Source: CAZSBG01 sp964605145
GTDB taxonomy: Bacteria > Zhuqueibacterota > Zhuqueibacteria > Thermofontimicrobiales > Thermofontimicrobiaceae
Reading direction: 5' to 3'
NCBI GenBank assembly: GCA_964605145.1
Contig: CAZSBG010000004.1
Span: 52,612-116,611, forward strand
Length of the DNA stretch: 64,000 bases
Below the pieces are notes generated by a model. That model was not told where the DNA came from. It ran no database searches and saw nothing but the letters and a program-made list of their open reading frames with translations. A program made the position numbers and the translations under genes. Positions 49,864 to 57,949 of this stretch are shown piece after piece; positions within the stretch are counted from its first letter, which is position 1; each line of letters opens with the position of its first letter.

Positions 49864-52800
49864 ATGTCGCTATTCCAGAAATCAGTCGAAAAGAAATACT
49901 TGAACGAAATCGAATCTTCATTGATTGATGAAAAATTTGGTGCTTTTCAATCATATTTTGGCAATGCCGAAATTCAAGAAAATATTCGCAATTCAAAAGA
50001 AGAACAATTCCAGGAAGGATTTTTACGAGAACTATTTGTTAAAATCCTGGATTATACGCTCAATCCAGAACCTGATTTTAATTTAACAACAGAACTTAAA
50101 AATATTGCAAACGCTAAAAAAGCGGATGGAGCAATTCTCAAAAATGACAAGGCAATCGCCGTTATCGAATTAAAATCGGCTTCAACAACTGATCTTGATT
50201 CTGTGGAAGATCAAGCGTTTGGATATAAAAATCATCACCCAAAATGTGTTTATGTGATAACTTCAAATTTTGAGAAGCTGCGTTTTTATATTCAAAATGC
50301 AGTTGAATATATTGAGTTTGATCTGTTCAATCTTTCAAAAGAAAGCTTTGCTTTAATGTGGCTCTGTCTTTCAAAAGACAATATTTTGAAAGATGTACCG
50401 CTAAGAATAAAAGAATCATCAGTATTACAAGAAGAAAACGTCACTAAAAAATTATACGCTGATTATTCTAAATTCAGAGAATCAATTTTTGATAACATCG
50501 TTAAAAATAATTCTCAAATAGACAAACTGCTTCTATTCAAGAAAACCCAAAAATTATTAGACCGTTTTCTGTTTGTCTTTTTTGCTGAAGACAGGCTTTT
50601 GCTACCGCCAAATTCAATCAGCGAAATTGTCAAACAATGGACTGATTTAAAAGATAAATATGATGAATATTTTCCATTGTATAATCGTTTCAAAAAATAT
50701 TTTAGATACATGAACACAGGATTCAAAGGAAAACAATACGATATTTATCCCTACAACGGCGGTTTATTTGCTCCAGATGAAATACTTGATGCTATTTCGA
50801 TTGACGATGAAGTATTACATAAACATACGCTTAAACTCAGCACGTATGATTTTGAAACCGAAGTTGATGTCAACATTTTAGGTCATATTTTTGAACATTC
50901 ATTGAGTGAAATTGAAAATGTCCAGGCTGAAATTCAAGGTCAAGAAATAGACAAACAAAAATCAAAACGTAAAAAAGACGGCATTTTTTACACTCCAAAA
51001 TATATTACAAAATATATTGTTGAAAATACAGTCGGTAAACTGTGCTCTGAAAAACGAAAAGAACTTGAAATAATCGACGAAGATTTTACACCAAATCGAA
51101 ATAAATCAACCAAAAGAAAATTAATTAATAAGCTGGACAACTATCGGGAATGGTTGCTCAGCCTCACCATTCTTGACCCTGCTTGTGGCTCAGGTGCTTT
51201 TTTGAATCAAGCGCTTGATTTTTTAGTCGAAGAACATCATAAAATTGATGCGCTGAAAACTCAATTATTGGGCGGCGGTTTAATTTTCTCTGATATTGAA
51301 ACGGACATTTTAGAGAAAAATATTTATGGCGTTGACTTAAATGAAGAGTCTGTGGAAATTGCCAAACTTTCACTTTGGCTCCGAACGGCCCGAAAAGGAC
51401 GAAAATTAAACACGCTCAGTAATAATATCAAATGTGGAAATTCCCTTATCGACGATCCTGAAATTGCAGGGGAAAAGGCGTTTAATTGGTATAAAGAGTT
51501 TCCAAATATATTTCAGGAAAAGGCAAAGAAACCGTTTCATATAACCTGGGTTACCCATAATTCCCGTGTATCGAAGCGAATGATCGAATATAAAGTGATA
51601 AAAGGAGACGCTGTCTGGCTTCAGGAAGAATATGAGATTGTGATCGCTCAAACAATTAAAGAGTGCATTGAACAAGATAATTTAAATGTTATGTCATACA
51701 ATAGCTGCGGCGACCATGTGCATATACTGCTTGTTTGTGAAGAAGAAGAAATTCCCAATATTGTTCGCAAATTGAAAGGAAAGTCATCCCAGCGGCTCAA
51801 AGAATACCTACACGTACCAAAAGAAGAAAAGTTTACTCTATGGGCTCAAAAATATAGCAACACCTATATTGAGTCGGAAGAGCAACTATGGAATACTATC
51901 GAGTATATAAGAAACAATCGATTAAAGCATAACCTGCCAACTTCATCCAGCAATGACAAGGCGCATAGCCAGGGACTGCAGCCTCTGGTCGCCAGTGAGT
52001 CTCCTCAGCGAGCTGAGATCGGTAAAGACTACAGTACATCGAGCAAGAGTAAACCGGGCGAGAGTACTTCGAGCAACAAGCCATCGTGCAACAAGCCATC
52101 GTGCAACAAGCCATCGTGCAACAAGGGATCGAGCAACAATGCATCGTGCAACAAGGGATCGAGCAACAATGCATCGCACAACAAGGGGGCGAGCAACAAT
52201 ACGTCGTACAATACGTCGTACAACAACAAGGGGTTGCAACCCCTTGTTGTTGCTACAACCACCACCCCAACAACAACCGATGACAGGCAACAATCTGATA
52301 TGGACATGGCGATCAACAAGGGACTTCAGTCCCTTGTCAACTGCGACGCGATGAACCAGAGCTACTCCCATGCCTTCCGAACCGAATACAAAGGGGGTTT
52401 TGATGTTGTGATTGGGAATCCGCCGTATGTAAGATCTGAATTATTAAGTCCTTTTAGAGATTATTTGGAACAAAATTTTACTGTGTATAATCCAGCGGGC
52501 GATTTATTTTCATATTTCTATGAAAAATCATTTGAGTTATTAAAACCTGAAACTGGTTTGTTCGGTTTCATCTCAAATACTTTCGATAAAACAACCGCAG
52601 GGATTTCAATTCGTGATTATTTGCAAATGGAAATATTATTTTTAAAATATGTTGATTTTACAGAAGTTCAAATATTTGAAGGTGCAACAACTTATCCTGT
52701 TATTATTATTGCTCAAAATCGAAAAGGAATTGATAATTCGTTTAGTTATACAAAAATTCCTAAAACAAGTCAGGCAAGTATAATTGATATTGGACTTCAT

Positions 52801-53865
52801 TCTGTTGTTGAAGTTGCTCAACAATCACTTGCAAAAGAGAATTGGAGTTTCAAAAGTCATCAATCAGTAAGACTGATGAATAAATTAGGTAAACAAAAAA
52901 CTATCAGGAATATTTATGGAAAATGCTATTATGGCGTTAAAACAGCATTAAATGAAGCTTTTATTATACCCAAAACTTATCCAACTGGAGAGCATGTCAA
53001 GCCAATATTCGAAGGAAAGGAACTTGCAAAATGGATAAGCCCAGAAAGCATTCAGCAGCTAATTCTTTTCGAAAGTAAATGGACTCGAAAAATTTATGGT
53101 GATGATGTTACAGAAGATATTGCACTTGAGAAGCTGAAGAATGATTTCCCTCAGTTAATGAATCATATTTTACCGTTGGAAGAAAGAGCCAAAAAAAGAT
53201 ATGACAAAGGAGATTTTTTCTGGGAACTTAGGAACTGTGCATACTATGATTTATTTGAAAAGCCCAAAGTAGTATTCCCTAATCTTCAAAATAGTAATAA
53301 ATTTGCATACGATGAAACAGGCGCATATATAAACGCTCCTGCTGTAATATTACCAACAGAAGATAGGTTTTTAATTGTTGTTTTAAATTCAAAATTGATT
53401 TGGTATTTTCTCACCAATATTTGTGTTGTCAGGAGTGGTGGTTACATTGAAGTAAAGCCACAATATTTTGAGCAAATCCCTATTCCTGAAATAACAGACG
53501 ATCAAAAAATAAAATTAGATGAATTAGCTAAAGCAGCAATTAATAGTACTAAAGTATGTCAAGAGATTCAGAGTAAATTCATAAAATTACTGATGAACAA
53601 GTATACAGATATTAAAATATCGAAAAAGCTTGAAAAATGGTATGACTTGAATTTTAATCAATTTTTAAAGGAACTCAAAAAACAAAAAATTAAACTTTCT
53701 CTTGCTGATGAATCAGAATGGATGGATTTCTTTGGAGAACAAGTTAAAGCATATTCTGAGAAATCACAATTAATTTATGAGGTAGAAAAAGAAATCGACC
53801 AAATGGTCTATCAAGTTTACGCCTTGACAGAAGAAGAAATACAAATCGTTGAAAACAGTATATAA
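49864..53865 (+). CDS. Type IIG restriction-modification enzyme with inserted transposase domain
   Basis: 1333 residues, about 290 longer than I would expect for the Eco57I-like family. The N-terminus has a PD-(D/E)xK nuclease pattern: Asp88 (KADGAIL) and Glu102-x-Lys104 (VIELKSA). The methyltransferase part has motif I, LDPACGSGAFL from residue 437, and motif IV, NPPY at residues 852-855. The C-terminal half (EVKPQYFEQIPIPEI) looks like a target-recognition domain. It should methylate adenine and cut DNA in one polypeptide. Between residues about 551 and 842, from FPNIF to GGFDVVIGNPPY, a foreign segment is inserted in frame (separate entry). No separate methylase or specificity gene is nearby. 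Base composition is more AT-rich than the flanking PEP carboxylase gene, consistent with transfer. Confidence 0.93.
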   Translation: MSLFQKSVEKKYLNEIESSLIDEKFGAFQSYFGNAEIQENIRNSKEEQFQEGFLRELFVKILDYTLNPEPDFNLTTELKNIANAKKADGAILKNDKAIAVIELKSASTTDLDSVEDQAFGYKNHHPKCVYVITSNFEKLRFYIQNAVEYIEFDLFNLSKESFALMWLCLSKDNILKDVPLRIKESSVLQEENVTKKLYADYSKFRESIFDNIVKNNSQIDKLLLFKKTQKLLDRFLFVFFAEDRLLLPPNSISEIVKQWTDLKDKYDEYFPLYNRFKKYFRYMNTGFKGKQYDIYPYNGGLFAPDEILDAISIDDEVLHKHTLKLSTYDFETEVDVNILGHIFEHSLSEIENVQAEIQGQEIDKQKSKRKKDGIFYTPKYITKYIVENTVGKLCSEKRKELEIIDEDFTPNRNKSTKRKLINKLDNYREWLLSLTILDPACGSGAFLNQALDFLVEEHHKIDALKTQLLGGGLIFSDIETDILEKNIYGVDLNEESVEIAKLSLWLRTARKGRKLNTLSNNIKCGNSLIDDPEIAGEKAFNWYKEFPNIFQEKAKKPFHITWVTHNSRVSKRMIEYKVIKGDAVWLQEEYEIVIAQTIKECIEQDNLNVMSYNSCGDHVHILLVCEEEEIPNIVRKLKGKSSQRLKEYLHVPKEEKFTLWAQKYSNTYIESEEQLWNTIEYIRNNRLKHNLPTSSSNDKAHSQGLQPLVASESPQRAEIGKDYSTSSKSKPGESTSSNKPSCNKPSCNKPSCNKGSSNNASCNKGSSNNASHNKGASNNTSYNTSYNNKGLQPLVVATTTTPTTTDDRQQSDMDMAINKGLQSLVNCDAMNQSYSHAFRTEYKGGFDVVIGNPPYVRSELLSPFRDYLEQNFTVYNPAGDLFSYFYEKSFELLKPETGLFGFISNTFDKTTAGISIRDYLQMEILFLKYVDFTEVQIFEGATTYPVIIIAQNRKGIDNSFSYTKIPKTSQASIIDIGLHSVVEVAQQSLAKENWSFKSHQSVRLMNKLGKQKTIRNIYGKCYYGVKTALNEAFIIPKTYPTGEHVKPIFEGKELAKWISPESIQQLILFESKWTRKIYGDDVTEDIALEKLKNDFPQLMNHILPLEERAKKRYDKGDFFWELRNCAYYDLFEKPKVVFPNLQNSNKFAYDETGAYINAPAVILPTEDRFLIVVLNSKLIWYFLTNICVVRSGGYIEVKPQYFEQIPIPEITDDQKIKLDELAKAAINSTKVCQEIQSKFIKLLMNKYTDIKISKKLEKWYDLNFNQFLKELKKQKIKLSLADESEWMDFFGEQVKAYSEKSQLIYEVEKEIDQMVYQVYALTEEEIQIVENSI
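51969..51988. repeat. Degenerate REP-like palindrome inside the coding region
   Basis: A 20-bp imperfect palindrome centred on CTGCAG with two mismatched positions. It encodes QGLQPLV, the same peptide motif as the two better palindromes downstream, and probably is a decayed copy. Confidence 0.5.
52081..52200. repeat. 15-bp tandem repeat, eight units, in coding frame
   Basis: Eight consecutive 15-bp units, three of them the identical CCATCGTGCAACAAG and the rest variants such as GGATCGAGCAACAAT. Unit length is a multiple of three, so the frame is kept; they encode (P/G/A)S(C/S)N(K/N). They form the linker between the RAYT domain and the REP palindromes. Not a CRISPR array: there are no spacers. 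Confidence 0.9.
52221..52252. repeat. Perfect 32-bp REP palindrome inside the coding region
   Basis: CAACAACAAGGGGTTG at 52221-52236 is followed directly by its reverse complement to 52252. The core is identical to the palindrome after the gene at 53892-53915. In frame it encodes NKGLQPLV. Confidence 0.92.
52316..52337. repeat. REP-like palindrome inside the coding region
   Basis: ACAAGGGACT (52316-52325) and AGTCCCTTGT (52328-52337) flank a two-base loop. It encodes NKGLQSLV in frame and lies about 55 bases before the resumption of the methyltransferase sequence. Confidence 0.85.
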
Positions 53866-53948
53866 TCCTGCATATAACATAATATAACATAAACAAGGGG
53901 TTGCAACCCCTTGTTATGTGGGATTAGCAACCCCTTGTTATGCAGGAT
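53864..53948. repeat. REP pair just after the type IIG gene
   Basis: A perfect 24-bp palindrome with the AACAAGGGGTTG half-site lies at 53892-53915. A half copy, GCAACCCCTTGTTATGCAGG, starts at 53927. The outer sequence ATCCTGCAT near the stop codon is mirrored by ATGCAGGAT at 53940-53948, so the whole block is a nested inverted repeat like a BIME. Confidence 0.85.
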
Positions 53949-53978
53949 TGTGAATCGAATAAATAAAAGAGGGAGAAT

Positions 53979-54392
53979 ATGAAATTAAAACTCGATGAAA
54001 TAGTAATAGGCAAGCGGCTTCGACAGCAATTTACAGATGTAACCATGCTGAAGGAGTCCATTCGTGAAGTCGGGCTTTTGAACCCGGTAATCGTGAATGA
54101 GAATAATGAACTCATCAGCGGTTTCCGAAGATTCGAAGCGTGCCGGCAGTTGGGCTGGCAGGAAATTGAAGTGATTGTACTGGAAACCTCGGACGATGAT
54201 GTGAAGAAGCTGGAGATTGAATATCACGAAAATCTGGGCCGGATGGATTTAACGTCCGATGACAGAATTGTGTACAAACAGAGGATGTATTCGCTGCTAA
54301 ATCCCCCGAAACCGGAAAAAGGTTTCCTGGCCTGGTTGAAAAATATCTGGAATTTTTTGCTGGGATCATTCAGAGGGAAAACTAAAAAATAA
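53979..54392 (+). CDS. Short ParB/Srx-like domain protein
   Basis: 137 residues. Residues 1-75 match the ParB N-terminal (ParB/sulfiredoxin) fold: LDEIVIGKRLRQQF, ESIREVGLLNPVIV and ELISGFRRFEACRQLGW, with GFRR as the nucleotide-binding box. The HTH and dimer domains of chromosomal ParB are missing. Instead the protein ends in GFLAWLKNIWNFLLGSFRG, an aromatic amphipathic segment that could touch the membrane. It follows the REP pair by 30 bases. ParB-like CTPase or nuclease activity is possible but not shown. Confidence 0.8.
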   Translation: MKLKLDEIVIGKRLRQQFTDVTMLKESIREVGLLNPVIVNENNELISGFRRFEACRQLGWQEIEVIVLETSDDDVKKLEIEYHENLGRMDLTSDDRIVYKQRMYSLLNPPKPEKGFLAWLKNIWNFLLGSFRGKTKK

Positions 54393-54427
54393 GCTGATTG
54401 ATACGAGGAGCAAATAGGTGGCACGGA

Positions 54428-57199
54428 ATGAAAGAATGGTACGGATTGAACATCAACGCGCAGGAAAATGAACTCACAGAACCGCTCAGTAAAACGATAA
54501 ATTTACTGGGGCAGTTGCTGGGACATGTAATTCGGGAACAGGCCGGCGAGAGAATTCTGAAGCTGATGCAGGAATTTCAGCAGCAGTGCAAACTCGGGAA
54601 TCAATCCGGGAAAGACTTGCCGGTCAGTCAGGTTCAGCAAAAATTAACGGAATTAAGTCTTGACGAAATTGTGCTGCTCATCCGCTCCTATACCATTTTT
54701 TTTCATTTAGTGAACCAGGCTGAGCGACAGGAAATTATTCGAATTAATGCAGAGAGGGAGAAAAGGTCGACCAGGGATCGCCCCCGCGCGGAATCGGTTC
54801 AGGAGGCGGTAGGCTGGCTGAAGGAGCACAATGGCTCCCTGAATGACATGCTGCGCCTGCTCGCCACGTTGGATATTCAACCCACGCTCACCGCGCATCC
54901 GACCGAAGCGAGACGTCGGAGCATCTTGTACAAGCAGCATCAAATTGCCCGATTGCTCGCTGCCGCTGCTTCAAATGGGGATCTGAAATCAAAAGAACGG
55001 GAGCAAATATTCATCGACCTCTATCATCAGATTGCACTTTTCATGGCCACAGACGACGTCCGTGCTGAAAAGCTTACCGTGGAAGACGAAATAGAAAATG
55101 GCATTTATTTTTGTACGACCACCATCTGGGACATGATTCCCCGCATTTATCACGATGTCGAATCCGCCATCGCCACTTATTTTGAGGACCAGGTGGACAT
55201 GCCGGTGTTCTTCCGATATTCCACATGGATAGGCGGGGACCGCGACGGCAATCCGTTCGTGACCCCGGAAATGACCGGCCATGCGCTGAACCGGTATCGG
55301 ACTGCTGTGCTGGAAAAATACAGGGACGAACTGCTGCTCCTTCGGGAAGAACTCAGCATGTCATCCCGCCGAATTCAAATACCTGAAGAGCTCACTCAAT
55401 CTTTGGAAGACGACGCCGTTCGCATCTCGCTGGATGGCGCCATCATCCGCCGCTATCAATACGAACCCTATCGGCTCAAAATAAGTTATATGCTCGAAAA
55501 AATGGATCGCCTGCTTTCACAGGCTGGTCAGCCTGCAAAGTCGTATAGCTGCGAAAATTTTCTGCAGGATTTGCTGGTGTTAAAAAAATGTACATCATCC
55601 GGCACAATAAGTGACATTGCCAGTTTTAGCCGGCTGTCCGATTTGATTATTCAGACAAAAGTATTTGGATTCCACCTGTTCTCCCTGGATATTCGCCAGC
55701 ATAGTGCAGTTCATGGGGAGGTCGTTGATGAATTGTTGAAAATAGCCAATGTTGAGTCTGGATATGCACAACTTCCGGAAAAACAAAAATGTCAATTGCT
55801 GGAACGGGAATTGAGAAATCCGCGTCCCCTGCTGCCGCGGGATGCCCGACTTTCAGAAACTGCCAGGATGGTATTGGACACATTCGAGGTGATCCACAAT
55901 GCCATGGAATTGAATCCCGGTTCCATTGGCAAATATGTTGTGAGTATGACCCACGGGGTGAGCGATCTGCTTGAAGTGCTGCTGTTGGGCAAAGAAGTGG
56001 GTGTGTGGCAGGCTCATACCGGGAAATCAAAAAAGCGTATTGAAGTTGTGCCCCTGTTTGAAACCATTGAAGACCTGGAGTCCGCCGAGAATTTGCTGCG
56101 AGAGTTGTTCTCCAATGAATTGTATCAGACACATTTGAATGGTGTGAATAATTTTCAGGAAATTATGCTGGGCTATTCTGACAGCAACAAAGACGGCGGC
56201 TATTTGATGGCTAACTGGGCATTGCACAAAGCCCAGAGGGCGATTTCCCGCGTGTGTCACGAGCACAAAATTAACTGGCGATTGTTTCACGGACGTGGCG
56301 GGACCGTCGGGCGTGGAGGCGGGCGCGCGAATCAGGCAATTTTTGGCATGCCGAAAATCAGTCATAACGGCGCCATACGTTTCACGGAGCAGGGGGAAGT
56401 GATATCATTTCGATACGCGGAAAAAGGAATCGCTCACCGGCATTTGGAACAAATACTGAATGCAGTGCTGAAAACCACGTTTGAAAGTAAGAGTGAAGTC
56501 GATTATTGTTCAGACATGCGGGTTCTGCTTGAAGACATTGCCGGGCGTTCCATGAAAAAATACAGACTGCTCATTGACGATCCAAAATTTCTCGACTGGT
56601 ATAAACAAATTACCCCCATCAATTTTATCGGTCGCCTGCCCATTGCATCGCGGCCTGTTTCCAGAAAATCCGGAGAAGAACTGAATTTTGAAAATTTACG
56701 GGCTATTCCCTGGGTATTTGCCTGGACGCAAACAAGGTACAATGTGCCCGGCTGGTTCGGGCTTGGCGAAGCCCTGGATTGGGCTATTCAGGAAAAAGAA
56801 GAAAATCTCGGGCTACTCCAACGCATGTATCAGGGGTGGACTTTTTTCCGAATTGTCATTGATAACGCCCAATTGGAGATGGCTCGTTCAAAATTGAATG
56901 TTGCGAAGTATTATTCATTTCGGAGTGAAGAGGGAATTCATCATGCCATTGCTGAAGAATATGAAAAAGCACATCGTTCTATTTTGAAAATCACCCGGAG
57001 TGACATGCTGCTCAGCAAAAGCAAGGTCATCGCAAGAACGTTACAATTGAGAAATTCCTACACAGATGTCCTGAATTTACTGCAGATTGAGCTGATCGAT
57101 CGCTGTCGCGGGAAATCTGAGCAGGAATGTGAACCCATCTATTTTGCGCTGTTTTTGAGCATCAATGGCATCGCTTCCGCCATGCAAAGCACAGGGTGA
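54428..57199 (+). CDS. ppc: Phosphoenolpyruvate carboxylase
   Basis: 923 residues, the usual size. ATG 54428 is preferred (AGGTGG six bases upstream) over an in-frame TTG at 54398. Catalytic blocks are visible: LTAHPTEARRRS near residue 150, and FHGRGGTVGRGGGRA near residue 625. The C-terminus ends SINGIASAMQSTG, like the conserved NTG end of the family. The enzyme makes oxaloacetate from PEP and bicarbonate for anaplerosis. The stop overlaps the next gene. Confidence 0.97.
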   Translation: MKEWYGLNINAQENELTEPLSKTINLLGQLLGHVIREQAGERILKLMQEFQQQCKLGNQSGKDLPVSQVQQKLTELSLDEIVLLIRSYTIFFHLVNQAERQEIIRINAEREKRSTRDRPRAESVQEAVGWLKEHNGSLNDMLRLLATLDIQPTLTAHPTEARRRSILYKQHQIARLLAAAASNGDLKSKEREQIFIDLYHQIALFMATDDVRAEKLTVEDEIENGIYFCTTTIWDMIPRIYHDVESAIATYFEDQVDMPVFFRYSTWIGGDRDGNPFVTPEMTGHALNRYRTAVLEKYRDELLLLREELSMSSRRIQIPEELTQSLEDDAVRISLDGAIIRRYQYEPYRLKISYMLEKMDRLLSQAGQPAKSYSCENFLQDLLVLKKCTSSGTISDIASFSRLSDLIIQTKVFGFHLFSLDIRQHSAVHGEVVDELLKIANVESGYAQLPEKQKCQLLERELRNPRPLLPRDARLSETARMVLDTFEVIHNAMELNPGSIGKYVVSMTHGVSDLLEVLLLGKEVGVWQAHTGKSKKRIEVVPLFETIEDLESAENLLRELFSNELYQTHLNGVNNFQEIMLGYSDSNKDGGYLMANWALHKAQRAISRVCHEHKINWRLFHGRGGTVGRGGGRANQAIFGMPKISHNGAIRFTEQGEVISFRYAEKGIAHRHLEQILNAVLKTTFESKSEVDYCSDMRVLLEDIAGRSMKKYRLLIDDPKFLDWYKQITPINFIGRLPIASRPVSRKSGEELNFENLRAIPWVFAWTQTRYNVPGWFGLGEALDWAIQEKEENLGLLQRMYQGWTFFRIVIDNAQLEMARSKLNVAKYYSFRSEEGIHHAIAEEYEKAHRSILKITRSDMLLSKSKVIARTLQLRNSYTDVLNLLQIELIDRCRGKSEQECEPIYFALFLSINGIASAMQSTG

Positions 57200-57657
57200 A
57201 AATGCAACAGGTTACCCAAATTTCAATGGATAGCATTGCCGGCCTGGGCAGAGGAACCTATATTTTATTGCTGAAGCTTTCAACATCACACAAAATAGGT
57301 ATCGGCAAATTGGGTTCTTTCATGTTCCCAGCCGGATATTACGCGTACGTGGGAAGTGCATTTGGTCCCGGGGGACTTGCGGGACGGTTGGCACACCACT
57401 TCCGATTGAGTGAAAATCCGCACTGGCACATCGATTATTTAAGGCGATATGCGGGCATCGAACACGTATGGGTGAATGAAGATGAAATTAAACGTGAGCA
57501 CCTTTGGGCCATCCAATTGACACATTTTCCCGGGGCGCAAATTCCTGTACCGGGCTTTGGCTGCTCTGATTGCACATGCACATCCCATCTATTTTATTTC
57601 GAAGAAAAACCATTTGCAGGCATAAATCAATTGTGGCAAAGCGGGGCATTCCCATAA
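57196..57657 (+). CDS. DUF123 GIY-YIG-like nuclease-family protein
   Basis: 153 residues. It starts with GTG overlapping the ppc stop; an ATG six bases on is an alternative. The family pattern is present: GTYILLLKL, FPAGYYAYVGSAFGPGGLAGRLAHHFR and HWHIDYLRR, then a Cys-rich GFGCSDCTCTSHLFYF. DUF123 proteins resemble GIY-YIG nucleases and are sometimes fused to endonuclease III; the biochemical role is not established. Confidence 0.88.
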   Translation: MKMQQVTQISMDSIAGLGRGTYILLLKLSTSHKIGIGKLGSFMFPAGYYAYVGSAFGPGGLAGRLAHHFRLSENPHWHIDYLRRYAGIEHVWVNEDEIKREHLWAIQLTHFPGAQIPVPGFGCSDCTCTSHLFYFEEKPFAGINQLWQSGAFP

Positions 57658-57659
57658 AC

Positions 57660-57696
57660 AGGCAATACACCTCATTCATAAATTTTTGCCTTTTTT
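57660..57696 (+). terminator. Weak hairpin with T-tract after the DUF123 gene
   Basis: AGGCAA (57660-57665) pairs with TTGCCT (57686-57691) across a 20-base loop and is followed by a run of T. The stem is short, so this is tentative. Confidence 0.35.
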
Positions 57697-57781
57697 GATA
57701 ACAGAACTTTTGCAATTTTGACTACTTTTGTCAATAGTGAAAAGAATAAATAATTATCATAATTTACTGAGAATCAACGGA

Positions 57782-57864
57782 TTGTCATTCCCGAGAAGGC
57801 GGGAATCCATTTTTTAGTATTTGTGGCAAAATGGATTCTTGATTCAAAAACTCGGGAATGACAA
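57782..57864. repeat. MITE/REP-like nested palindrome
   Basis: TTGTCATTCCCGAG (57782-57795) is mirrored by CTCGGGAATGACAA (57851-57864). Inside, GAATCCATTTT is mirrored by AAAATGGATTC. The 83-bp element resembles the widespread GTCATTCCCG...CGGGAATGAC palindromes. It lies in a 290-base gap between convergent genes. Confidence 0.8.
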
Positions 57865-57949
57865 GCAGTCGCTTGCTATCTATTAAAGGTTGATGAGCGG
57901 GCAGTTTTAAATATTATAATAAGTTAACTTTATAATACTAATACCTTTA

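Larger units (their letters stand above)
51514..52392 (+). mobile_element. In-frame RAYT (Y1/IS200-like) transposase insertion in the type IIG gene
   Basis: About 290 residues inserted just before the NPPY motif. It opens with FHITWVTHNSRVSKRM, typical of the first strand of Y1 transposases. The HUH pair is DHVHIL (His618 and His620) and the likely nucleophile is Tyr681 in EYIRNNRLKHNLP. This matches REP-associated tyrosine transposases (RAYT), which act on hairpins with single-stranded DNA chemistry. After the domain come a linker of 15-bp repeats and three REP-like palindromes, all translated without a stop. Both catalytic elements look intact. There is no intein-type splice motif, so the host protein is presumably made as one chain. 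Confidence 0.85.

Noticed and set aside
52081..52200. CRISPR array
   Set aside because: The units are directly contiguous 15-mers with no spacers, and no cas gene is near.
51953..52371. Several overlapping open frames on both strands in the repeat region
   Set aside because: They only translate the 15-bp repeat in other frames, giving low-complexity sequence; the main reading frame explains the DNA.
51514..52392. Reading the insertion in the type IIG gene as an intein
   Set aside because: No splice-junction Cys/Ser at the start or HN-Cys/Ser/Thr at the end is visible, and the domain carries HUH and Tyr transposase motifs.
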